From contig NZ_CP040968.1 in assembly GCF_006365315.1 (NCBI RefSeq), positions 1,054,001 to 1,118,000 on the forward strand: a stretch of 64,000 nt of DNA. Direction: 5' to 3'. Of the stretch, positions 36,548-44,880 are shown one piece after another. Numbering within the stretch: position 1 is the stretch's first letter; every line of letters starts with the position of its first letter. Both the position numbers and the translations under genes were made by a program. Under the pieces are notes generated by a model, which searched no databases, was not told where the DNA came from, and saw only the letters and a list, made by a program, of their open reading frames with translations. Origin of the DNA: Candidatus Methylopumilus universalis. Its GTDB lineage: Bacteria > Pseudomonadota > Gammaproteobacteria > Burkholderiales > Methylophilaceae.

Positions 36548-37069
36548 TTAATTTGAATGCTCAATCCAACGTAATTTCTTAATATCGTAACCATCATCTT
36601 CAATTTTTTTGACTAGGTTTTTTAGTGTATCTTGATCTATCTTTTTTTGGCGAGACATGATCCACACGTAATCCCGATCGTCTCTAGCAATAATCGTATT
36701 TTGGTAATTTTGATCTAAATAAACAATTTTATATTGTGCTTTGATAGGCCATATAAATTGCATGCCCCATAAGGCATTGCCAGACCCTTTCATCACAAAA
36801 CCTTTAGGATGATATGTTTTAACAGGTCCTGACAAAGATCCCTCATTAAAAGTGAAGGTTGTGCCGATCGTACCGTCTTCGTTTAATTCGTATGACTCGA
36901 TGGCATTAAATGCATTTTTTTCAATAAAGGTTGGAATGTGTGCAATAACAAACCATGGCCCCATAAATGACTTTAAGTTTACTTCAGGAACTGTTTTGAT
37001 CGGGGCTTGAGTCATACATCCATTCAATAATAAAAAAAATGCTGCCAGTAGGGAATATTGATATCGCAT
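36548..37069 (-). CDS. Outer-membrane lipocalin (Blc-like lipoprotein)
   Basis: The 173-residue protein has a lipoprotein signal (LLLNGC, Cys at residue 18) and the lipocalin fold motifs FMGPWFVIAHIPTFIEKNAFNAIESY and YVWIMSRQ near the C terminus. Bacterial lipocalins bind lysophospholipids or fatty acids at the outer membrane. Placement inside the lipid modification cluster supports such a role. Gaps to neighbours are 1-2 bp. Confidence 0.9.
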   Translation of the reverse strand: MRYQYSLLAAFFLLLNGCMTQAPIKTVPEVNLKSFMGPWFVIAHIPTFIEKNAFNAIESYELNEDGTIGTTFTFNEGSLSGPVKTYHPKGFVMKGSGNALWGMQFIWPIKAQYKIVYLDQNYQNTIIARDDRDYVWIMSRQKKIDQDTLKNLVKKIEDDGYDIKKLRWIEHSN

Positions 37070-37070
37070 A

Positions 37071-37829
37071 TTATGCCTTCCAGAATCGAGGAATTAAAGT
37101 ATTTACTTTTTTCTTGTAAGTTTGATACCCATCAAATTTTTTAACGAGATTAGCTTCAAGAAGTGTCACACCTGAAAATCTTAATATCAAAAAGGTCATA
37201 AGAAGTGGCGCTATCAAATTAAAATGAATCCCTGTGGCAAGGGTTGTCATAAAAAAGCCCCACCATACTAGAAGCTCACCAAAATAGTTTGGATGCCGAC
37301 TAAATTTCCATAACCCCGATTGCAGGAGCTTTCCGTGATTTTTTATGTTGCTCTTAAATAGCATTAATTGATAATCGGCGACTGACTCATAAACAATCCC
37401 AAATAATGCTATTGAAAACCCTAATATATCGAACCAAATTAAAGGATGGTCATTTTCTATTGCAATAAAAAGAATCGATCCCACAATCCATGAAAGAATA
37501 GATTGGAGTCCAAAAATAATATAGGCACTTTTATTTCTAAAATTGGGTTCGTTATTTTTTCGAATTTTTAAGTAACGCGCATCTTCTGATTTTCCCCAAT
37601 TTCTTATCGTAAGATAAATCGAAAGGCGAGCCCCCCACAGAAAAACTAACAAAAGAACCAGAGCAGATCTTAATGACGGTGTAAATGCTGTGTAAAAATA
37701 AATCGCATTAAGGACAAAAAATAAACCCCACATGATATCAACATGAGTCACATTATTTTTTTTAAGGCTTATAAGCCAGCCAAGGTATGCAAATAAGACA
37801 TTAATAATTAATGCATTTAAATAGATCAT
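37071..37829 (-). CDS. DUF1295 membrane protein (steroid 5-alpha-reductase-like)
   Basis: This integral membrane protein of about 253 residues has some seven helices and the conserved C-terminal block SGLWKFSRHPNYFGELLVWWGFF, followed by LRFSGVTLLE. The family resembles steroid 5-alpha reductases and isoprenylcysteine methyltransferases, so a NADPH-dependent lipid double-bond reductase is possible. The start at 37829 overlaps the upstream stop in ATGA style and is preferred over an ATG at 37868 that lies inside the previous gene. Confidence 0.85.
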   Translation of the reverse strand: MIYLNALIINVLFAYLGWLISLKKNNVTHVDIMWGLFFVLNAIYFYTAFTPSLRSALVLLLVFLWGARLSIYLTIRNWGKSEDARYLKIRKNNEPNFRNKSAYIIFGLQSILSWIVGSILFIAIENDHPLIWFDILGFSIALFGIVYESVADYQLMLFKSNIKNHGKLLQSGLWKFSRHPNYFGELLVWWGFFMTTLATGIHFNLIAPLLMTFLILRFSGVTLLEANLVKKFDGYQTYKKKVNTLIPRFWKA

Positions 37830-38332
37830 GTGCGAAATCCATTCCACTTTCCTGCAATAAGCAAACAAACTGGGGTTAAGATCGCCCAGCCAAGTGCTAG
37901 CGCATATATTGAAAAATGATTTGTAAGTTGAACCGCATTTAACTGCTCTGCCGCAAAGTAAGCTACAGGGCCGCCGATAAATCCAAATAAAACAGCTAGT
38001 ACCCTATTAGATTTAAGCCAGCTCAAGGAGAGATTGAGTGTGGTTGCAAATAATCCCCACATAGCGACAATCCAAACAGGTACGAGAGTATCAAAGAATT
38101 GATTCTGATAGGTTACTAAATTTGTAATTAATAGTAACTGATCGAATATCGAGCCCAATAGCATGATGATAAATAGCAGCATAGTGGCCTCTTTTTTTCG
38201 CGAGGCTTGCATAATATGAGCCAATAAAATCAAAGCTACGACCATCATAGATAAAGGTAGCTTTTGATTGGCAGCTCCCCATACCGAGATAAACCAGCCC
38301 AGCTGAAAAAGTACAAAATTAATTAATTTCAT
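37826..38332 (-). CDS. DUF2878 membrane protein
   Basis: The 168-residue hydrophobic protein has about five membrane helices and the motif LVPVWIVAMWGLFATTLNLSLSWL typical of DUF2878. Its function is unknown. It occurs in the same conserved lipid clusters as DUF1295 and cyclopropane-synthase homologues. It follows the second methyltransferase directly (stop and start adjoin) and overlaps DUF1295 by 4 bases. Confidence 0.82.
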   Translation of the reverse strand: MKLINFVLFQLGWFISVWGAANQKLPLSMMVVALILLAHIMQASRKKEATMLLFIIMLLGSIFDQLLLITNLVTYQNQFFDTLVPVWIVAMWGLFATTLNLSLSWLKSNRVLAVLFGFIGGPVAYFAAEQLNAVQLTNHFSIYALALGWAILTPVCLLIAGKWNGFRT

Positions 38333-39388
38333 TTATTTCTTTGGTCTCTCAAATTGATAATGCGTAACCCACCACTCCTGGCCATCACGATATCCAAATA
38401 ATTCAGCGCAGGCCATATAAAAAATACGCCACCGATTAAACCATTGCGTCGCATGTTGATTGCCATATGTTTTTCTAAGAATAGGATAAATGTCTGATTT
38501 CTTCTTATCCATATTATCTAACCATGCATTGGCTGTCTTTTCATAATGGGTTCCATCCCAGCACCATTTTTGATTCAGTTTTAAATGCTCTTGAAAATGT
38601 AACGGCAGATCATCACTTGGCATCATTCCGCCTGAAAAGAAAAATTTGCTCATCCAGTCATCTTTATCTTTAACTTCAAATGCATAAGGTGTATGTTGAT
38701 GGACAAAAATATGCATAAAGAATTTTCCACCGGGCTTTAACCAATCATGAAGCATTCGATAAAGCTTTCTATGATTTCGCATATGCTCGAACATTTCAAT
38801 TGAGACAATCCGATCAAAAGCTTTTGGAATCTTAAAATTTTTAGGTTGGAATCGATTCATATCACATGTGATGACATGGATATTATTAAGCTTTCTTTTT
38901 TTCGCCTCAGTCTCAATAAAAACCCTTTGACTGTTTGAATTAGATACCGCAAATATTCGACTTTTCGGATACTTCTGAGCCATAAAAAGCGTTAAAGATC
39001 CCCAGCCACATCCAAGCTCTAAAATAGTTTGTCCATTTTTTAAATCGGCATGTTTGGCACTGATATTCAGCGCATTAAATTCTGCATCATCTAAATGATT
39101 CGTTTGGCTATCCCAATAGCAACTACTATATTTTTTATGTTTACCTAAACAAAAATCAAAAAAAGAAGACGGCACTTCATAGTGTTGTTTGTTTGCAAGA
39201 TGGGGAACTAAAGCGATAGGGGATTCATCCATGCTTTTCAAAAACACACTTTTTAAATCTTGTGATTTTTCTGCATCTTGATTGCTGATTTCATCAAGGC
39301 GTTTCTTTAGAAGCTGTCTGATTCCAAAGCGGATGAGTGAGTCTGGGAGGAACCCTTTTTCAGAAAGTAATAGAGCTTGTTTTAACAT
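38333..39388 (-). CDS. Cyclopropane-fatty-acyl-phospholipid synthase family methyltransferase (second copy)
   Basis: The 351-residue protein has a SAM site ILELGCGWGSLTLFMAQKYP at about residues 121-140, and the segments VSIEMFEHMRNHRKLY and FFMHIFVH. It belongs to a subgroup distinct from the first copy in this cluster, with a C terminus rich in aromatic residues (FNRWRIFYMACAELFGYRDG). It is the first gene of the cluster. The leader to the trypsin-like gene upstream is only 37 bp, so the promoter may lie within that gene. Confidence 0.85.
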   Translation of the reverse strand: MLKQALLLSEKGFLPDSLIRFGIRQLLKKRLDEISNQDAEKSQDLKSVFLKSMDESPIALVPHLANKQHYEVPSSFFDFCLGKHKKYSSCYWDSQTNHLDDAEFNALNISAKHADLKNGQTILELGCGWGSLTLFMAQKYPKSRIFAVSNSNSQRVFIETEAKKRKLNNIHVITCDMNRFQPKNFKIPKAFDRIVSIEMFEHMRNHRKLYRMLHDWLKPGGKFFMHIFVHQHTPYAFEVKDKDDWMSKFFFSGGMMPSDDLPLHFQEHLKLNQKWCWDGTHYEKTANAWLDNMDKKKSDIYPILRKTYGNQHATQWFNRWRIFYMACAELFGYRDGQEWWVTHYQFERPKK

Positions 39389-39425
39389 AATGAAATATTT
39401 TATTAAAGTTTATAGATACGAAATC

Positions 39426-40430
39426 TTACTTTAACTTATCTAATTTATTCAAAATAACTTCTGCGAGACTTGTATTTAATTGATTGACCTTTTTTTGAAT
39501 GTTTTGTAGCGCTACTAAATCCTTTTCAGATTCAGCAATGTCTGCTAACCCCATCATGGCATCCACATGTCTTGGATTTATTCTTTCAGCCTTGGAAAAT
39601 GCTTCTTTAGCAGCTTTAAGATCTTTTTTTCCTTGGCCAGCTAGCCCCAAAAAATACCAAGCATCAGATGAATTCGGCTCTTCTTTAATCCACAAATCTG
39701 AAATGGACTTTAGCGCATCCCACTCTTTATTTTGGTAAGGAATCACCACTTTCATAAAATAAGGCTTTTGATCGAATGGCATAGCCCAAAAAGGAATATC
39801 TAAAGTTTTAAGTGATTTAGCATCAGGCTCCTTCATAAGCTTTTTAATCCACTCTACCGGCAAACTGTAAAAGAATCCTTGAGGCCCTGGGCTTTTAAAT
39901 GTCGTAATCCCGATTAAATTATATTTTTCATCAAATAGGCCACCCCCGCTTGAACCAAGAGCAAAGGCCGCATCTGACCTAATAATGACACTACTATCTA
40001 AGCGATGCATCGCCTTAACGGAGCCATAAGATGGCTGTGGCACATTACTCCCGTTTGGATAGCTCACACTAAATACATCTTCTTCATATTGGAGTGTTTG
40101 GCTATCGCGAAGAGGGACTGGCGTAAATGGTAATTCTTCAAACTTTAATAAACATAAATCATGTTTCCAATCAGCCTTAAATGCTATTGGCTTATATGCA
40201 TTATCGTATTTAGAAATATTGGCGCCCAATGTATTCGCTATCACATGGCAGTCAGTTGCAACATATTCCTTACTTACAACAACACCTGTTCCAGTACCTG
40301 AGGAGCCATCGGGAAAATCAACATTAACAACTACAATTGAATTATTAAGCTCTAATAATTTTTCAAAAGTGGGGATTGCTTCTGCTTGTGTCGCAATGAG
40401 CAATAAAAATAAACTTATCGTATGTTTCAT
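39426..40430 (-). CDS. Secreted trypsin-like serine protease with C-terminal TPR repeats
   Basis: The 334-residue protein has a signal peptide (to about residue 18, TQAEA) and a chymotrypsin-fold domain with catalytic His62 (TDCHV), Asp91 (WKHDLCLL) and Ser161 (GSSGGG). Residues ~230-320 hold TPR-type helices (NSSDAWYFLGLAGQGKKDLKAAKEA split across two). There is no PDZ domain, so it is not a typical DegP. It probably works in the periplasm with the repeats as a protein-binding platform. It lies upstream of the lipid cluster on the same strand. Confidence 0.83.
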   Translation of the reverse strand: MKHTISLFLLLIATQAEAIPTFEKLLELNNSIVVVNVDFPDGSSGTGTGVVVSKEYVATDCHVIANTLGANISKYDNAYKPIAFKADWKHDLCLLKFEELPFTPVPLRDSQTLQYEEDVFSVSYPNGSNVPQPSYGSVKAMHRLDSSVIIRSDAAFALGSSGGGLFDEKYNLIGITTFKSPGPQGFFYSLPVEWIKKLMKEPDAKSLKTLDIPFWAMPFDQKPYFMKVVIPYQNKEWDALKSISDLWIKEEPNSSDAWYFLGLAGQGKKDLKAAKEAFSKAERINPRHVDAMMGLADIAESEKDLVALQNIQKKVNQLNTSLAEVILNKLDKLK

Positions 40431-40481
40431 AGTCTATGTGACTCTAAGATTTAAATATCGTTCATAGTGGTGTCTTAAAAA

Positions 40482-40844
40482 ATGACAATTAAAAATGTTC
40501 TCGGCACAAAATTAGAAGTGTGCAACCTAAACCCTATCACAGGATTCACCAGAAATGGATGTTGTGAGACAGGCCCCGAAGATATCGGCCAGCACACGGT
40601 ATGCGCAGAAGTTACCCAAGAATTCCTCCAGTTCTCTCAATTAAAAGGTAATGACTTAATGACCCCAAGGCCTGAATATGAATTTATGGGACTTAAAAAG
40701 GGAGATCGTTGGTGTTTATGTGCCAACCGATGGCTTGAGGCTCTAGAAGAAGGTATCGCACCTCCTGTCGTTTTAGAGGCCACACATGAAAAAGCTTTAG
40801 AAATTATTGATCTTGCAGAACTCAAATACCACCAAATAAGGTAA
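40482..40844 (+). CDS. DUF2237 family protein
   Basis: The 120-residue protein matches DUF2237: LGTKLEVCNLNPITGFTRNGCCETGPEDIGQHTVCAE and later GDRWCLCANRWLEAL, both interrupted here only in citing. Several conserved cysteines could bind a metal. Function is unknown. It lies 3 bp before the pterin dehydratase gene on the same strand and is probably co-transcribed with it. Confidence 0.85.
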   Translation: MTIKNVLGTKLEVCNLNPITGFTRNGCCETGPEDIGQHTVCAEVTQEFLQFSQLKGNDLMTPRPEYEFMGLKKGDRWCLCANRWLEALEEGIAPPVVLEATHEKALEIIDLAELKYHQIR

Positions 40845-40847
40845 TCT

Positions 40848-41132
40848 ATGGCTTACAACGCAAAAGAAATAGAAGATAAATTAACGCTTAAATGTACGTC
40901 CTGGTCTTATATTTTTCCTTCAATTGAAAGAAAATTCTTAACGCAGAATTTTGATGAGTCAATTCGCATAGCGAATGAAATTGCAAAAATTGCGAACCAA
41001 TTAAATCATCATCCAGAACTCGTATTTAAACATAATGAACTGATCATCAGAACTCATACCCACAGCGCGTCAGGCATTACAGATAAAGATTTTGAATTAG
41101 CGGAAAAAATTGATCAATTACTCTTGGTTTAA
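40848..41132 (+). CDS. phhB: 4a-hydroxytetrahydrobiopterin dehydratase (PhhB-like)
   Basis: The 94-residue protein has the family's active-site segment ANQLNHHPEL followed by a histidine-rich strand (RTHTHSASGITDKDFELA). It recycles pterin cofactor or acts as a small transcription co-factor homologue. No phenylalanine hydroxylase is visible nearby, so its true role in this organism is open. The length is normal. Confidence 0.88.
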   Translation: MAYNAKEIEDKLTLKCTSWSYIFPSIERKFLTQNFDESIRIANEIAKIANQLNHHPELVFKHNELIIRTHTHSASGITDKDFELAEKIDQLLLV

Positions 41133-41138
41133 TTTTTT

Positions 41139-41663
41139 TTATTTAAGTACTTTTAAATCCTCAATAATTTCTTGGCTATGTTTTGAGGTATCTACGCTCA
41201 GATAAATTTTTGCAATCTTGCCTTGTGGGCTAATTAGATACGTATATCTTTTAGCAAGCTTAATCACTAAGAAGTTGTTTAATGCGCCGTAGCTATTGGC
41301 AACATCCCCTGAGGTATCTGACAAAAGAGGAAAAGGTAAATTATATTTTTCAGCAAATTTCTTATGAGAAAAGCTATCATCAATACTTACACCAATGACT
41401 TTAGCGCCTAAAGCCTCTAGCGTTTTAAAATCATCTCTAAACTGACAAGCTTCCTTAGTACATCCAGGCGTATCATCCTTCGGATAAAAATATAGAACAA
41501 CCCATTTGCCCTTGAAGTCAAACAAACTGACTTGATTGCCTTGGCTATCTGGAAGTGTAAAAGTTGGTGCGTCATCACCAATCTTTAAAATAGGTGCTGC
41601 CATCACATTTGCTCTAAGCAAATAAAATACGAGAGCAATACCAATTAAAATGAAAATCTTCAT
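41139..41663 (-). CDS. Exported peroxiredoxin (BCP/PrxQ type)
   Basis: The 174-residue protein starts with a signal peptide or anchor (about residues 1-22) and a PrxQ domain. Both catalytic cysteines are present, in TPGCTKEACQFRDD, five residues apart, so it is a typical atypical-2-Cys enzyme. It differs from the cytoplasmic variant at 11232, which lacks the second Cys. Export suggests peroxide removal in the periplasm. It is convergent with the pterin dehydratase gene. Confidence 0.88.
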   Translation of the reverse strand: MKIFILIGIALVFYLLRANVMAAPILKIGDDAPTFTLPDSQGNQVSLFDFKGKWVVLYFYPKDDTPGCTKEACQFRDDFKTLEALGAKVIGVSIDDSFSHKKFAEKYNLPFPLLSDTSGDVANSYGALNNFLVIKLAKRYTYLISPQGKIAKIYLSVDTSKHSQEIIEDLKVLK

Positions 41664-41683
41664 ATAAATATATTAACCTTTAA

Positions 41684-42052
41684 TTAACGAATCGTCTTAA
41701 TAAGCTCCAAAAGCTTTGTGGTCATTTTAATGAGTGTCTCTTTTAAAACTTTTGCCTGATCGGCTATGATAGATTGACTCCTATCATCTGCATCTGATGC
41801 CTGAAGATCTTCAATGTAAAAAAGACGGCTATCAAGCTTCAACCATAAAATCAGAACCATGATTCTTTCTTGGTTTGGAAATGACAATCCTTTAAGCCAT
41901 TTTCTTGCAGACTCTTGGGAAATATGAAGTGAGGTTTTTTTACATTGTTTATTAAACTGAGTCGCAAAATAAAACGCAGAAATACTTTTAGATTTGTATT
42001 TAAGTCTCAATGCTTTGTTAAGTTCAGCTGAAAATAATTTATGTGTATTCAT
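41684..42052 (-). CDS. Small helix-turn-helix-type protein of unknown function
   Basis: A protein of about 122 residues with a probable HTH segment (SLHISQESARKWLKGLSFPNQERIMVL), similar in layout to Cro/XRE-type regulators with SARKW in the recognition helix. The C-terminal ~45 residues look helical and may dimerise. A further ATG lies at 42115, but its extension is glycine-rich and not family-like. It is divergent from another small XRE gene 109 bp away, so mutual regulation is possible. The gene is probably real, but the evidence is limited. Confidence 0.6.
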   Translation of the reverse strand: MNTHKLFSAELNKALRLKYKSKSISAFYFATQFNKQCKKTSLHISQESARKWLKGLSFPNQERIMVLILWLKLDSRLFYIEDLQASDADDRSQSIIADQAKVLKETLIKMTTKLLELIKTIR

Positions 42053-42160
42053 ATTTAGCAAATTAAGTAGTACATCTAATTTCTCGCCCCCCCCAATTCC
42101 ACCTATAAGTTGCATTTATAAAGGCTTTGCAACTTCCACTTCAAACTATGTCATCTAAGA

Positions 42161-42433
42161 ATGACAGAATTATTTTTTAAAATAATGCATAGTGACAAAG
42201 TGAACAGACTTTCCAAAATAGACAGTACCTTCGGTATCATTCTTCGAAAAAAAAGGCTTAGCAAAAAACTCACGCAAGAAGCCTTGTCAATTGAATCTAG
42301 TCTTTCTCGAGCTTATATCAGCGAGTTAGAAATGGGCCATAAAGACCCAAGTCTCTATACGATATTTAAGTTAGCTACCGCTTTAAAAATTAAACCTTCC
42401 ACAATTATCGACGAAGTCGAGCGTCAGATTTAA
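42161..42433 (+). CDS. XRE-family transcriptional regulator
   Basis: The 90-residue protein has a full HTH_3 domain (residues ~24-85): GIILRKKRLSKKLTQEALSIE, SLSRAYISELEMGHKDPSLYTIFKLATAL. Start codons at 42161 and internally (about residue 9) are both possible. It is a stand-alone DNA-binding domain and may be a repressor of its own promoter and of the divergent gene. No toxin gene adjoins it. Confidence 0.82.
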   Translation: MTELFFKIMHSDKVNRLSKIDSTFGIILRKKRLSKKLTQEALSIESSLSRAYISELEMGHKDPSLYTIFKLATALKIKPSTIIDEVERQI

Positions 42434-42439
42434 TTCAAA

Positions 42440-42700
42440 TTACTGAGGTGGTGCAGCAGGTGCTTTTCTACCTGGCGCTGCTGGCGGTGTGTAGCCTGCG
42501 ATACGACACTGAATACCTTCAACAAGTTTACCTTTGGCGCCATGTTGAATAATGGTACATGTCTGAATTAAATTCTTGCTTTGTAATTCTGAAATAGTTT
42601 TTCTTAATTCTTTTAAATCAATCCCTGTATCTTTTACGATCTCGTGATCAATTTTTTGTCCGTGTTTTTGTAAATATTTTAATACCACTTCTTTTGTCAT
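42440..42700 (-). CDS. Small winged-helix-like protein with proline/alanine-rich tail
   Basis: An 86-residue protein. Residues ~1-50 (VVLKYLQKHGQKIDHEIVKDTGIDLKELRKTISELQS, seen in pieces) look like a small winged-helix fold; the C-terminal ~18 residues are Pro/Ala-rich. No named family is recognised. It begins 40 bp after the tRNA gene with a ribosome-binding site AGAAAGG, on the same strand as rpoD and the tRNA. Its stop faces the XRE gene's stop. Confidence 0.65.
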   Translation of the reverse strand: MTKEVVLKYLQKHGQKIDHEIVKDTGIDLKELRKTISELQSKNLIQTCTIIQHGAKGKLVEGIQCRIAGYTPPAAPGRKAPAAPPQ

Positions 42701-42739
42701 ATTGTTACCTTTCTTTTTACTTACTTTTTAATTCTAATT

Positions 42740-42816
42740 TGGTGGGCCCACCTGGACTCGAACCAGGGACCAAAGGATTATGAGTCCTCTGCTCTAACCA
42801 ACTGAGCTATAGGCCC
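42740..42816 (-). tRNA. tRNA-Ile2 with anticodon CAU (lysidine-modified)
   Basis: The gene folds as a full cloverleaf with encoded CCA (42742-42740). The acceptor pairs are GGGCCTA with TGGGCCC, the D-loop is AGCTCAGTTGGTTAGAGC, and the T-arm is CCTGGTTCGAGTCCAGG. The anticodon loop is CTCATAA, giving CAT. Both elongator tRNA-Met and the minor isoleucine tRNA use CAT. The C4-G69 and C5-G68 pairs and the variable region TTGGTC fit tRNA-Ile2, which TilS converts to read AUA codons. It lies 14 bp after rpoD on the same strand. Confidence 0.9.
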
Positions 42817-42830
42817 TCTGATAGATTAAT

Positions 42831-44771
42831 TTATTCTTTTCCGTTTTCTAAAAAGCTACGTAATCTTTCTGAGCGTGTTGGATGTCTCAATTTTCTCAAA
42901 GCCTTCGCTTCAATCTGTCGAATACGCTCACGCGTGACATCAAACTGTTTACCCACTTCTTCTAACGTATGATCTGTATTCATTTCAATACCAAAACGCA
43001 TACGTAAGACCTTAGCTTCGCGTGGTGTCAGAGACTCTAAAATTTCTGCTGTCACATCACGCAGTGATCCGTATACAGCTGCATCAATCGGGGTTAATGT
43101 TGCTGCATCTTCAATAAAGTCACCAAGATGAGAATCTTCATCATCACCAATCGGTGTTTCCATCGAAATAGGCTCTTTAGAAATTTTTAAAATCTTACGA
43201 ATCTTATCTTCAGGCATTTCCATTTTTTCAGCGAGTACTGATGGGTCAGGTTCAGCACCTGTGGATTGTAAAATTTGTCGTGAGATACGATTCATCTTAT
43301 TAATCGTTTCAATCATATGCACTGGAATACGAATTGTTCTTGCTTGGTCGGCGATAGAACGCGTAATCGCTTGTCGAATCCACCAAGTCGCATATGTTGA
43401 AAATTTATAGCCACGACGATATTCAAATTTATCGACGGCTTTCATCAAACCAATATTACCTTCTTGAATGAGGTCTAAGAATTGAAGGCCACGGTTGGTG
43501 TATTTTTTTGCAATCGAAATCACAAGACGTAAGTTAGCTTCAATCATTTCGCGTTTTGCACGACGAGCTCTTGCTTCACCTGTCGTCATTTGCTTATTGA
43601 TTTCTTTTAAATCTTTAATCGATAAACCTGCTTCTTTTTCAATCGCAATCAATTGATCTTGCTGGTCTACGATGGAATGCTTAAAGCGTTCTAATTTTGC
43701 GTTATAAGCTTTATCTAATTTTAATTCATCGACAAGCCAATTGAGATTCGTTTCATTACCGGGAAAGCTCTTAATAAAATGTGTGCGAGGCATGCCTGAT
43801 TTTTCGACACAGAAGTCCATCAATTTTCTTTCGTGTATACGAATTTGATTCACGCGATTTCTAACGGAGTCACAAAGAGCTTCTACTTGTTTGGCTGAAA
43901 ATCTAAATTCCATGAGTTCTTTTAAAACAGATTCATGAAGTTTTTTATACGCAGGATCGTCAATATCTTTTTTAAGACGAATATCATTCATCTTCTGATT
44001 AGTTTTCCTAATCGCAGCAAAACGCGTTAAAACTTCTTCACGTAATTTGGCAAGTGCTTCAGCTGAAATCGCAGCGGCTTTGGCGCCATCTGCATCATCA
44101 TCTTCTTCTGCATCAATATCTTCTTCGACTTCCTCTTCGGCTTCAGCAGCCACGATCGGCGCTTCGACTTCTACATCGATTAAACCATCTACCACTTCAT
44201 CGACACTTAATTCATTGGATTCAACTTTATCAACCATCGCAAGAAGTTCAGTGATAGTTGTAGGACAGGCTGCAATTGCTTGCACCATGTGTTTTAAACC
44301 GTCTTCAATGCGCTTTGCAATTTCAATTTCGCCCTCACGCGTTAATAGATCGACAGTTCCCATTTCACGCATGTACATGCGCACAGGATCGGTTGTTCTT
44401 CCAAATTCAGAATCCACAGTAGCAAGGGCTTGCTCAGCCTCTTCAGCCGCTTCTTCATCTGTCACAGGAGGTGGCACATCTGCCATGAGGAGCGCTTCTG
44501 CATCAGGCGCTTGTTCATACACCATGATCCCCATATCGTTGATCATGCTCACAATGCCTTCAATTTGTTCTGACTCTTGAATTTCGTCAGGTAAGTGATC
44601 GTTGATTTCAGCGAAAGTTACATAGCCTCGCTCTTTACCAAGGACGATTAAGGTTTTAAGACGGGCACGTCGCTCTTCGATAGCCTGAGGATTTGCGTCA
44701 TTCGCATTTCCATAGAAATCTTTCATTTTGGGGTTCTTTTTTTGCGACGGGTCTTTTTTTGGTCTGGCCAT
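42831..44771 (-). CDS. rpoD: RNA polymerase primary sigma factor RpoD
   Basis: The 646-residue sigma-70 has an N-terminal region 1.1, a long acidic block near residues 215-240 ([18 protein letters not shown]), region 2 ([21 protein letters not shown]), region 3 and region 4 ([27 protein letters not shown]). It directs housekeeping transcription. It is the downstream member of the rpsU-yqeY-dnaG-rpoD group, 109 bp after dnaG. An interrupted hairpin lies in that gap. A large open frame on the other strand here is a shadow. Confidence 0.98.
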   Translation of the reverse strand: MARPKKDPSQKKNPKMKDFYGNANDANPQAIEERRARLKTLIVLGKERGYVTFAEINDHLPDEIQESEQIEGIVSMINDMGIMVYEQAPDAEALLMADVPPPVTDEEAAEEAEQALATVDSEFGRTTDPVRMYMREMGTVDLLTREGEIEIAKRIEDGLKHMVQAIAACPTTITELLAMVDKVESNELSVDEVVDGLIDVEVEAPIVAAEAEEEVEEDIDAEEDDDADGAKAAAISAEALAKLREEVLTRFAAIRKTNQKMNDIRLKKDIDDPAYKKLHESVLKELMEFRFSAKQVEALCDSVRNRVNQIRIHERKLMDFCVEKSGMPRTHFIKSFPGNETNLNWLVDELKLDKAYNAKLERFKHSIVDQQDQLIAIEKEAGLSIKDLKEINKQMTTGEARARRAKREMIEANLRLVISIAKKYTNRGLQFLDLIQEGNIGLMKAVDKFEYRRGYKFSTYATWWIRQAITRSIADQARTIRIPVHMIETINKMNRISRQILQSTGAEPDPSVLAEKMEMPEDKIRKILKISKEPISMETPIGDDEDSHLGDFIEDAATLTPIDAAVYGSLRDVTAEILESLTPREAKVLRMRFGIEMNTDHTLEEVGKQFDVTRERIRQIEAKALRKLRHPTRSERLRSFLENGKE

Positions 44772-44848
44772 GCTCTACCTCTTCTTGTTAGGGCTTATTT
44801 TGCCTTATAAATCAACAAAATATAAATAAACGCGTAACCTTCAAGTGT

Positions 44849-44869
44849 ACCAAAAAGGGCCTTTTTGGT
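44849..44869. repeat. Perfect 21-base palindrome between dnaG and rpoD
   Basis: ACCAAAAAGG and CCTTTTTGGT flank a central G in an exact inverted repeat. It lies in the 109-bp gap after dnaG. Its T-run is inside the stem, so it is not a standard terminator. It could be a processing or attenuation site controlling rpoD relative to dnaG, or a binding site. Confidence 0.5.
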
Positions 44870-44880
44870 CAATGAAAGGC

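Noticed and set aside
39389-39440. ECF sigma (RpoE/ChrR-type) promoter ahead of the lipid cluster
   Set aside because: A TAAGA occurs on the minus strand at 39428-39424, but no TGATCC-like -35 lies at the proper distance.
42740-42816. Elongator tRNA-Met
   Set aside because: The acceptor stem C4-G69, C5-G68 and variable loop TTGGTC fit tRNA-Ile2 better, although the anticodon alone does not decide.
44047-44580. Long open frame (177 aa, Ser/Ala-rich) opposite rpoD
   Set aside because: It is antisense to the acidic, biased-codon part of rpoD and has only low-complexity content. It is a shadow of rpoD.
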